NCBI RefSeq assembly: GCF_008124875.1
Contig: NZ_VNIA01000001.1
Location: forward strand, 946,721-1,010,720
DNA from: Tenacibaculum adriaticum
GTDB taxonomy: Bacteria > Bacteroidota > Bacteroidia > Flavobacteriales > Flavobacteriaceae
Direction of reading: 5' to 3'
DNA length: 64,000 nucleotides
This document shows, piece after piece, positions 45,308 to 51,550 of this stretch. The number at the start of each line of letters is the position of its first letter. Position 1 is the stretch's first letter. Position numbers and translations under genes: made by a program. The notes beneath the pieces were generated by a model. The model did not search any database. It worked only from the letters and a program-made list of their open reading frames with translations, and was not told where the DNA came from.

Positions 45308-47494
45308 TTGAAAAAATTTCCAAACTACAAACAAACAGAGGCTAAAGATTGTGGGCCAACATGTATAAAAATCATAGCAAAATACTATGGTAAACTTATT
45401 AATACACAGCAATTACGAAGTTTAAGCGAAACTACCCGGGAAGGTAGTAGTTTACTAGGTTTAAGTGATGCTGTGGAATCAGTTGGTTTTAAGTCTTTAG
45501 GGATAAAGCTGGCCTATAATAAATTATTAGAAGCACCTTTACCTTGCATTGTACACTGGAATAAAAACCACTATGTCGTTGTTTATAAAATTAGAAAAAA
45601 TATCATTTATATCTCTGATCCAGCACACGGACTAATAACTTACACGAAAGAAGAATTCATCAAACATTGGATAGGAAACAATGCAGATGAAAACACAGAA
45701 GAAGGAATTGCCTTATTAGTAGAACCTACTCCAAAATTTTACCAAGAGGAGTTTGAGAAAGATGAAAAATTTGGTTTTGGATTTATTTTTAAATATTTAA
45801 TCAAATACAAAAAATTTGTCGCCCAGTTAATTATTGGATTGTTGGCTGGTAGTTTATTGCAATTAATTCTCCCTTTTTTAACACAAAGTATCGTAGATGT
45901 AGGTATCAAAAATCAAGATTTAAATTTTGTGTATTTAATTTTAATAGCTCAACTATTATTATTTCTAGGAAAAGCATCGTTAGAAATTATACGAAGTTGG
46001 ATTTTATTACACTTAAGCAGCCGAATTAATATTTCTTTGATTTCTGATTTTTTCATCAAGTTAATGAAATTACCTATTTCTTATTTTGATGTGAGAATGA
46101 CAGGAGATTTATTACAAAGAATTAATGATCATAAACGAATAGAAAGAATTTTAACCACTTCTTCACTAACTGTTCTGTTTTCATTTTTTAACCTTATTAT
46201 TTTCAGTATCGTACTGATGTATTACAGTGTTCAGATTTTTGGAGTTTTTGTGTTGGGAAGCGTCTTGTATTTTGGTTGGGTATTGTTTTTCTTCAAAAAA
46301 CGTAAAGAGTTAGACTATAAACGTTTTTCAGAAGTAAGTCAAGAACAAAGTAAGGTTATTGAGTTGATTAACGGTATGCAAGAAATTAAATTGCATAATG
46401 CAGAAAGACGCATGCGATGGAACTGGGAATATGTGCAAGCACGTCTATTTAAAGTAGCTACCAAAAGTTTGGCCTTAGAACAAACACAAAGTGTGGGTTC
46501 TAACTTAATTAATGAACTTAAAAATATGTTCATTACCATTTTATCAGCCAAATTAGTAATTGATGGGAATATTACCTTAGGTATGATGATGGCAATTAGT
46601 TACATCGTTGGGCAATTAAACGGCCCAATAACACAGCTTATCAATTTTATGAGAGATGTACAAGATGCTCAAATATCACTTGACCGATTAGGAGAAATTC
46701 ATAATATGGAAGATGAAGAAAAACCAGGTGATGAAAAAGTTACTCATATTCCAGAAAACGCAAACATACAATTAAACAATATTTCTTTTAGATATACAGG
46801 CGGATTAGAGCCTGTTTTAAAAGACTTGTCATTAGAAATACCTGCTAATAAAACGACTGCAATTGTAGGTGTGAGTGGTAGTGGAAAAACAACGTTGATG
46901 AAATTGTTATTAGGTTTTTATGAAGTAGATAAAGGAGAGATTATGATTAATAATTTCAATCTAAAAAATATATCACAAAAAGAATGGCGAAGAAACTGCG
47001 GGGTAGTAATGCAGGAAGGCTATATTTTTAATGATACCATTGCTAAAAATATAGCGGTAGGAGAAGATTATGTTGATAAAGAAAAATTAGCACACGCTAT
47101 TAATGTAGCTAATATCTCCGATTATATCGACGGACTACCATTGGGTTTCAATACCAAAATAGGATCCGAAGGGTCAGGATTAAGTACGGGACAAAAACAG
47201 CGATTGCTAATAGCCAGATCTGTATATAAAAATCCAAGATTTTTATTTTTTGATGAAGCAACATCAGCTTTAGACGCAAACAATGAAAAAGTAATTATGG
47301 AAAAGTTAAATGAGTTTTTTGCAGATAAAACAGCAGTGGTCATTGCGCATAGATTAAGTACGGTAAAAAACGCACACCAAATCGTAGTGTTAGACAAAGG
47401 TAAAATTGTAGAAAAAGGAAATCATGAAGAGCTAATAGCTTTAAAAGGTAATTACTATCATTTAGTAAAGAATCAATTGAATTTAGGGAAATAA
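45308..47494 (+). CDS. C39 peptidase-containing ABC exporter
   Basis: A 728-residue bacteriocin-type exporter. The start is the TTG at 45308, fixed by the family N-terminus MKKFPNYKQTEAKDCGPTC. The C39 peptidase domain (1-140) has catalytic Cys15, His88 and Asp104. About six membrane helices span 165-450. The ATPase domain has Walker A GVSGSGKTT (~520), signature LSTGQKQR (~626), Walker B FLFFDEATSALD and the switch histidine IAHRLST. It should cut leaders after double glycine and export the cores. It carries no pseudoknot leader of its own and is surrounded by peptide genes. Confidence 0.95.
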   Translation: MKKFPNYKQTEAKDCGPTCIKIIAKYYGKLINTQQLRSLSETTREGSSLLGLSDAVESVGFKSLGIKLAYNKLLEAPLPCIVHWNKNHYVVVYKIRKNIIYISDPAHGLITYTKEEFIKHWIGNNADENTEEGIALLVEPTPKFYQEEFEKDEKFGFGFIFKYLIKYKKFVAQLIIGLLAGSLLQLILPFLTQSIVDVGIKNQDLNFVYLILIAQLLLFLGKASLEIIRSWILLHLSSRINISLISDFFIKLMKLPISYFDVRMTGDLLQRINDHKRIERILTTSSLTVLFSFFNLIIFSIVLMYYSVQIFGVFVLGSVLYFGWVLFFFKKRKELDYKRFSEVSQEQSKVIELINGMQEIKLHNAERRMRWNWEYVQARLFKVATKSLALEQTQSVGSNLINELKNMFITILSAKLVIDGNITLGMMMAISYIVGQLNGPITQLINFMRDVQDAQISLDRLGEIHNMEDEEKPGDEKVTHIPENANIQLNNISFRYTGGLEPVLKDLSLEIPANKTTAIVGVSGSGKTTLMKLLLGFYEVDKGEIMINNFNLKNISQKEWRRNCGVVMQEGYIFNDTIAKNIAVGEDYVDKEKLAHAINVANISDYIDGLPLGFNTKIGSEGSGLSTGQKQRLLIARSVYKNPRFLFFDEATSALDANNEKVIMEKLNEFFADKTAVVIAHRLSTVKNAHQIVVLDKGKIVEKGNHEELIALKGNYYHLVKNQLNLGK

Positions 47495-47534
47495 AATATA
47501 GGTTTGAACGCAGTTGAAACCAAACAAATAAAAC

Positions 47535-47586
47535 ATTCTTTCGCGAAAAATAGACATATACCTTGAATGTCTTAAAATGATCAAGG
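47535..47586 (+). promoter_or_regulatory. Pseudoknot leader element, copy 5 (stem 1 compensatory change)
   Basis: Stem 1 AGACAT (47552-47557)/ATGTCT (47567-47572): the closing C-G of most copies is replaced by U-A, a true compensatory change. Stem 2 CCTTGA (47561-47566)/TCAAGG (47581-47586). Confidence 0.82.
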
Positions 47587-47614
47587 ATTTAATCAATTTT
47601 AAATCTTATTTATT

Positions 47615-47785
47615 ATGAAAAAACAAATTTTAAACTTAGGAAAAGCTTTAAATAAAGCGGAACAAAAACAAGTTAATGGAGGAACCATGTTAGCTAGTTG
47701 TAGTGACCTTTATAGAGGGAATATTCTACACGATCCCGAATGTGTTATAAAAGTAATTAGTAGATGTAGGTATCTATGTGAATAA
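47615..47785 (+). CDS. Cysteine-rich peptide 5
   Basis: A 56-residue precursor found by its repeat, with a consensus leader ending QVNGG. The 33-residue core TMLASCSDLYRG... has four cysteines spaced C-x13-C-x7-C-x3-C and a basic ISRCRYLC segment, making it one of the few basic cores. It is the first peptide gene downstream of the exporter. No homologue is recognised. Confidence 0.85.
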   Translation: MKKQILNLGKALNKAEQKQVNGGTMLASCSDLYRGNILHDPECVIKVISRCRYLCE

Positions 47786-47820
47786 GAAGGAGGAATAGTT
47801 GTTTTGTAAAGTTAAATAAA

Positions 47821-47873
47821 CTTCTTTTCACGAAGATTAGACACACACCTTGAGTGTCTTAAAATGATCAAGG
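47821..47873 (+). promoter_or_regulatory. Pseudoknot leader element, copy 6
   Basis: Stem 1 AGACAC (47839-47844)/GTGTCT (47854-47859), stem 2 CCTTGA (47848-47853)/TCAAGG (47868-47873), loop 1 ACA. The upstream palindrome is altered to CTTTTCACGAAG. Confidence 0.8.
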
Positions 47874-47900
47874 ATTTAACAATTTTAAATCTTATTAATT

Positions 47901-48053
47901 ATGAAAAAACAAATTTTAAATTTAGGAAAAGCTTTAAGTAAATATGAACAAAAACAAATTAGTGGAGGAGAATGTGTAAATGTCGACCCCATAAGAAAGA
48001 CTTCTACCATAGGGGAATGTGATCCAAACAGTATTTATTCTACTCCATTATAA
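47901..48053 (+). CDS. Cysteine-poor peptide 6
   Basis: A 50-residue precursor, the shortest of the set. The leader is MKKQILNLGKALSKYEQK, then QISGG, with changes at three otherwise fixed positions. The 27-residue core ECVNVDPIRKTS... has only two cysteines, enough for one 14-residue disulfide loop. It may be a small loop peptide or a decaying member of the family. Confidence 0.8.
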   Translation: MKKQILNLGKALSKYEQKQISGGECVNVDPIRKTSTIGECDPNSIYSTPL

Positions 48054-48187
48054 TAAGAAGTTTTAAAATTAAAGTTTCTTGCTTTTTATGTTTATGTATG
48101 AAAATTAGCAATGAACTTAATGTTTTATTCAAAAAAACATTTAAATAAAAGTTCTTTTATAGGAAGTGTTTAACCAAGTAAATAAAA

Positions 48188-48238
48188 ATTCTCTCGCGAA
48201 GAATAGACACATACCTTGAGTGTCTTTAATGATCAAGG
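48188..48238 (+). promoter_or_regulatory. Pseudoknot leader element, copy 7
   Basis: Stem 1 AGACAC (48205-48210)/GTGTCT (48220-48225), stem 2 CCTTGA (48214-48219)/TCAAGG (48233-48238). Loop 3 is seven bases, the shortest. It heads a three-gene unit. Confidence 0.8.
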
Positions 48239-48265
48239 ATTTAACAATTTTAAATCTTATTAATT

Positions 48266-48481
48266 ATGAAAAAACAAATTTTAAACTTAGGGAAAGCTTT
48301 AAATAAAGCGGAACAAAAACAAGTTAATGGAGAAGGATCAGTATGTGATTATTATATTGAAAATGGCCTTTGTTTTGGTCCTGTTCCAGGTTGTGTACCT
48401 TGTAGTCAATTACATGCCTACCCTGATGCAATTAGTTGTGTTTTTATACATAGCGATTGTTTTCAGGGTGATGTGTTTTAA
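48266..48481 (+). CDS. Cysteine-rich peptide 7 with altered cleavage site
   Basis: A 71-residue precursor. The leader is consensus through QVNG, but the second glycine is Glu (NGEGS), so the standard double-glycine site is missing. The 48-residue core has six cysteines, including a CVPC motif, and many aromatic residues. It begins a three-gene unit with peptides 8 and 9, which have no pseudoknot of their own and follow at 15-base spacing. Processing may be slow or shifted. Confidence 0.85.
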   Translation: MKKQILNLGKALNKAEQKQVNGEGSVCDYYIENGLCFGPVPGCVPCSQLHAYPDAISCVFIHSDCFQGDVF

Positions 48482-48496
48482 TAATTTGAAAATATT

Positions 48497-48703
48497 ATGA
48501 AAAAACAAATTTTAAATTTAGGGAAAGCTTTAAACAAAGCAGAACAAAGACAAATTAAGGGAAGTAATGACCAGGTATATTATCCAATATGTAAATGCGA
48601 TGCACTTGGTCGTAAAATCAATCAACCTTGCGATGGTAATTGTGAAACATTTTGGGAAGACCCGCCCCTTGATTTGTGCGATGTATTCCCTGATTTATGC
48701 TAA
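48497..48703 (+). CDS. Cysteine-rich peptide 8 with Gly-Ser cleavage site
   Basis: A 68-residue precursor whose leader ends QIKGS instead of GG; Gly-Ser is tolerated by some C39 proteases. The 45-residue acidic core has six cysteines (ICKC, PCDGNC, LCDVF, LC) and ends on a cysteine. It lies 15 bases after peptide 7 and 15 before peptide 9, so translation from one polycistronic mRNA is likely. Confidence 0.85.
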   Translation: MKKQILNLGKALNKAEQRQIKGSNDQVYYPICKCDALGRKINQPCDGNCETFWEDPPLDLCDVFPDLC

Positions 48704-48718
48704 TAATTGTAATTTATT

Positions 48719-48913
48719 ATGAAAAAACAAATTTTAAATTTAGGAAAGGCTTTGAATAGAGCTGAGCAAAAAGGAATTAAAGGAGGTTCTGGTACAGTAA
48801 ATCCATGGGATACTTGTTTTTGTTTGTTGCAAGACAAATTCGGTAATTTTTACGCGAATATAGTAGATTGTTATGGTACTTGCCCTGGAGGTACGGATCC
48901 TTTACAATACTAA
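48719..48913 (+). CDS. Cysteine-rich peptide 9
   Basis: A 64-residue precursor with leader ending GIKGG. The 41-residue core SGTVNPWDTCFC... has four cysteines in two close pairs (CFC and C-x3-C) separated by a 15-residue aromatic stretch. It is the third gene of the unit starting at 48266, showing that not every peptide gene needs its own pseudoknot element. Confidence 0.86.
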   Translation: MKKQILNLGKALNRAEQKGIKGGSGTVNPWDTCFCLLQDKFGNFYANIVDCYGTCPGGTDPLQY

Positions 48914-48928
48914 TCAAATAAATAAAAC

Positions 48929-48980
48929 ATTGTTTCGCGAAGACTAGACACAGACCTTGAGTGTCTTAAAATGATCAAGG
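48929..48980 (+). promoter_or_regulatory. Pseudoknot leader element, copy 8
   Basis: Stem 1 AGACAC (48946-48951)/GTGTCT (48961-48966), stem 2 CCTTGA (48955-48960)/TCAAGG (48975-48980), loop 1 AGA, loop 3 TAAAATGA. It heads the two-gene unit of peptides 10 and 11. Confidence 0.8.
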
Positions 48981-49007
48981 ATTTAACAATTTTAAATCTT
49001 ATTAATT

Positions 49008-49184
49008 ATGAAAAAACAAATTTTAAATTTAGGAAAAGCTTTAAATAAAGCTGAGCAAAAAAAAATTAATGGGGGGCGCCCTATTAAATGTTATTCTAAT
49101 CCTAATTGCCCTCCTTATGGATGCTGTATTGTTAGAGGAAATATTTGTGAAGTTATAGACGAAAATGATGACTATTGCTTTTAA
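49008..49184 (+). CDS. Cysteine-rich peptide 10, knottin-like spacing
   Basis: A 58-residue precursor found by its repeat; leader ends KINGG. The 35-residue core RPIKCYSNPNC... has six cysteines, C-x5-C-x4-CC-x6-C-x9-C, the same framework as peptide 2 although the sequences differ. It is also related to peptide 11 next door (shared NP-x-CPP and CIV segments), a visible case of duplication and divergence of cores. Confidence 0.87.
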   Translation: MKKQILNLGKALNKAEQKKINGGRPIKCYSNPNCPPYGCCIVRGNICEVIDENDDYCF

Positions 49185-49205
49185 ATTTAATTAAAAATTA
49201 AGAAC

Positions 49206-49385
49206 ATGAAAAAACAAATTTTAAATTTAGGTAAAGCTCTTAATAGAGCTGAACAGCAAAAAATTAACGGAGGAAAATTTATTTGTTGTTATAATAACCC
49301 AATATGCCCTCCTACACATGAAACTTCTTGTATTGTTATTGCAGGAGTGTGTCATTACGAACCTGGCGAAGGGGTTCAATGTTAA
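49206..49385 (+). CDS. Cysteine-rich peptide 11, paralogue of peptide 10
   Basis: A 59-residue precursor; leader MKKQILNLGKALNRAEQQ, then KINGG. The 36-residue core KFICCYNNPICPP... has six cysteines. The shared CYxNPxCPP and CIVxxGxxC segments show common origin with peptide 10, but the adjacent cysteines have moved to the start of the core. It lies 21 bases after peptide 10 without its own pseudoknot. Confidence 0.86.
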   Translation: MKKQILNLGKALNRAEQQKINGGKFICCYNNPICPPTHETSCIVIAGVCHYEPGEGVQC

Positions 49386-49400
49386 TTAATTTTAAATGTA

Positions 49401-49454
49401 AAATCTACTTTGTTTACTGGGTTTAAATAATAATATGGTAAATGGAGTAGATTT
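49401..49454 (+). repeat. Inverted repeat after peptide 11
   Basis: AAATCTACT (49401-49409) and AGTAGATTT (49446-49454) pair, extended by TTTAC/GTAAA inside. No T run follows, so it is a stem without terminator character, possibly a 3' stabiliser. Confidence 0.5.
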
Positions 49455-49458
49455 CACA

Positions 49459-49509
49459 AATTTTCGCGAAGAATAGACACAGACCTTGAGTGTCTTAAAA
49501 TGATCAAGG
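49459..49509 (+). promoter_or_regulatory. Pseudoknot leader element, copy 9
   Basis: Stem 1 AGACAC (49475-49480)/GTGTCT (49490-49495), stem 2 CCTTGA (49484-49489)/TCAAGG (49504-49509), loop 1 AGA. It is preceded by TTTTCGCGAAGAAT. Confidence 0.8.
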
Positions 49510-49536
49510 ATTTAACAATTTTAAATCTTGTTTATT

Positions 49537-49770
49537 ATGAAAAAACAAATTTTAAACTTAGGAAAAGCTTTAAATAATGCAGAACAAAAACTAATTGTAG
49601 GTGGATTTGATCTGATTCAAGAAGGTGGTGAGTGTGAAGGAATAGAAGGTACTTTACCCACAGGATGCCCTTGTAATGATGACTACATGTGTTCAGGTTT
49701 ATGTGATACCGGAAACTCAACAACAGAAGGTTATGCAGGAGTATGTGTTCAGTCAATTGGACAAGGCTAA
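49537..49770 (+). CDS. Cysteine-rich peptide 12
   Basis: A 77-residue precursor, the longest. The start is the ATG at 49537, which aligns with all other leaders; an in-frame TTG nine bases upstream is ignored. The leader ends LIVGG. The 54-residue core is acidic and glycine-rich, with six cysteines clustered in GCPCNDDYMCSGLC plus one on each flank. It has no recognised relatives. Confidence 0.88.
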   Translation: MKKQILNLGKALNNAEQKLIVGGFDLIQEGGECEGIEGTLPTGCPCNDDYMCSGLCDTGNSTTEGYAGVCVQSIGQG

Positions 49771-49870
49771 GCTTGAGAGAAAGTTGTAAGTAAATTTTGC
49801 CTTATGTTCTTAAAAGGATGATTCGTTAGGATACTACTTCATCTCATCTTTTACTTTTAGTAAGTAAAAA

Positions 49871-49923
49871 ATTCTTTCGCGAAGATTAGACACAGACCTT
49901 GAGTGTCTTTAAAACGATCAAGG
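49871..49923 (+). promoter_or_regulatory. Pseudoknot leader element, copy 10
   Basis: Stem 1 AGACAC (49888-49893)/GTGTCT (49903-49908), stem 2 CCTTGA (49897-49902)/TCAAGG (49918-49923). Loop 3 is nine bases, so its length varies while the stems do not. Confidence 0.8.
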
Positions 49924-49952
49924 ATTTAACAATTTTTTAAATCTTATTTATT

Positions 49953-50117
49953 ATGAAAAAACAAATTTTAAATTTAGGGAAAGCTTTAAATAAAGCTGAG
50001 CAAAAACAAATTAATGGTGGTTTTAATGTAATAAGATGTCATGGTCATCATGATTGTCCCTCAGGTTGGCTATGTGATTATAGAAATCGATGTAATGAGC
50101 CACAGCAACCTCAATAA
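49953..50117 (+). CDS. Cysteine- and histidine-rich peptide 13
   Basis: A 54-residue precursor; leader ends QINGG. The 31-residue core FNVIRCHGHHDC... has four cysteines at perfectly even spacing (C-x5-C-x5-C-x5-C), three histidines (H-G-H-H) and a neutral glutamine/proline tail. The Cys/His pattern could bind a metal ion instead of, or as well as, forming disulfides. A terminator follows directly. Confidence 0.86.
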   Translation: MKKQILNLGKALNKAEQKQINGGFNVIRCHGHHDCPSGWLCDYRNRCNEPQQPQ

Positions 50118-50129
50118 ATAGATTAATAT

Positions 50130-50156
50130 GAGCAAGTTAATGGCTTGCTCTTTTTT
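50130..50156 (+). terminator. Terminator after peptide 13
   Basis: GAGCAAG/CTTGCTC stem with a seven-base loop and six T, between peptide 13 and the HlyD-type gene, so the adaptor is expressed by readthrough or its own promoter. Confidence 0.82.
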
Positions 50157-50177
50157 ATACTAACACCAATTTTTTAA

Positions 50178-51467
50178 ATGCCACAAAATACTCAAGACAT
50201 ACAAATACGTAGTGAACAAGTACAAGAAATATTAAGCTATGTGCCTAACTGGATGGTTCGTTGGGGAAACACGTTAATATTTGTATTAATCCTTATGTTA
50301 TTATTCATTTCATGGTTTGTTAAATATCCAGATATTATACAAACAGAAGTGGTGGTAACCACCTCTTTTCCGCCAGAAAAACTATATGCAAAATCAGAAG
50401 GGAAATTCGAAACATTTTTAGTAGGAAATGATGATGTGGTAAGAAGGAATGAAATTTTAAGTGTTATAGAAAATAGTGCTCACTACAAAGATGTGTTATT
50501 ACTTAAAAGTATTATTGATACGGTTACTATAAATACTCAAGAATTTAGTTTCCCGATAGATAAATTACCGCCACTTGTTTTAGGAGATATTACTTTAAGT
50601 TTTTCAGAGTTTGAGAATAATTATATAGAGTATGTATTAGATAAAGAATTAACTCCTTTTAAATCAGAAACGATAGCAAACGAAATGTCTGTTATCGAAG
50701 CAAAAGGCAGACTTCAAATTTTATTGTCTCAAAGAGATTTAAATAAAAAAGAGCTTGATTATAAGAAAAGAGACTTAGAAAGGAGTAGAGGGATGTTCGA
50801 AAAAGGAGTGATATCAGCTAAAGAAAAAGACCAGAAAGAGGTAGAGTTTTTGCAAGCAGAACAAGCCTATGAAAACATGGGTTCCTCAATATCTCAATTA
50901 AGAGAATTGATAGGGAATTCAAGAAAAACTTTACAAGGAACAAAAATAAAAAGAGCACAAAGTGATATTCGACTATTGAATAAGACTTTACAGTCTTTTT
51001 ATCAGTTAAAAAAAGTAATAAAAGATTGGGAACAACAGTTTGTTTTAAAATCATCAATAGAAGGGAAAGTGTCTTTTTTGTCGTATTGGAGCGAAAATCA
51101 AAGTGTAAATCCAGGAGATTTAGTTTTTACTATTATACCAAATGTTAATACTTCTTTTATTGGAAAAATAATTGCTCCTGCAGCGAATTCAGGAAAAATT
51201 AAGAAAGGACAGCGAGTGCAAATTAAATTATTGAATTATCCTTCGGAAGAATTTGGGGAATTGAATGGTAAAGTAAGATCAATATCATTAACACCAAATG
51301 AAGATGGTAATTATTTAATTGATGTTGAATTACCCAAGGAATTGATTACAACGTATAGTAAAGAAATTGAATTTAGACAAGAAATGAAAGGAACGGCAGA
51401 TATCGTAACCGAAGACTTACGATTAATAGAGCGTTTCTTTTATCAACTTAAAAATATTATAAAATAA
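50178..51467 (+). CDS. HlyD-type membrane-fusion protein of the exporter
   Basis: A 429-residue periplasmic adaptor. One N-terminal membrane helix (~32-48, LIFVLILMLLFISWFV) is followed by a lipoyl-like half (SEGKFETFLVGNDDVV), a long coiled coil (~190-270) and a beta-barrel with the HlyD signature region (KGQRVQIKLLNYPSEEFG). It would link the C39 ABC exporter to an outer-membrane channel, which is not encoded here. It sits within the array, with peptide genes on both sides. Confidence 0.9.
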   Translation: MPQNTQDIQIRSEQVQEILSYVPNWMVRWGNTLIFVLILMLLFISWFVKYPDIIQTEVVVTTSFPPEKLYAKSEGKFETFLVGNDDVVRRNEILSVIENSAHYKDVLLLKSIIDTVTINTQEFSFPIDKLPPLVLGDITLSFSEFENNYIEYVLDKELTPFKSETIANEMSVIEAKGRLQILLSQRDLNKKELDYKKRDLERSRGMFEKGVISAKEKDQKEVEFLQAEQAYENMGSSISQLRELIGNSRKTLQGTKIKRAQSDIRLLNKTLQSFYQLKKVIKDWEQQFVLKSSIEGKVSFLSYWSENQSVNPGDLVFTIIPNVNTSFIGKIIAPAANSGKIKKGQRVQIKLLNYPSEEFGELNGKVRSISLTPNEDGNYLIDVELPKELITTYSKEIEFRQEMKGTADIVTEDLRLIERFFYQLKNIIK

Positions 51468-51471
51468 AAAT

Positions 51472-51523
51472 ATTCTTTCGCGAAGAATAGACACAAGCCT
51501 TGAGTGTCTTAAAAAGGTCAAGG
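51472..51523 (+). promoter_or_regulatory. Pseudoknot leader element, copy 11
   Basis: Stem 1 AGACAC (51489-51494)/GTGTCT (51504-51509), stem 2 CCTTGA (51498-51503)/TCAAGG (51518-51523), loop 1 AAG, loop 3 TAAAAAGG. The upstream ATTCTT-TCGCG-AAGAAT palindrome is perfect in this copy and begins five bases after the HlyD stop codon. Confidence 0.8.
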
Positions 51524-51550
51524 ATTTAACTATTTTAAATCTTATTTATT

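Noticed and set aside
43838..51523. The regularly spaced repeats of the peptide locus as a CRISPR array
   Set aside because: Repeat spacing is irregular (about 160 to 1600 bp), the repeats run into start codons and conserved coding leaders, and the pieces between encode proteins. No cas genes are present.
43855..51523. The pseudoknot as a known preQ1-I or SAM-II riboswitch
   Set aside because: Stem and loop sizes (6-bp stems, 3-nt loop 1, 8-nt loop 3) and the sequences do not match those aptamers, and the genes have no link to queuosine or methionine. An Rfam search would be decisive but could not be run.
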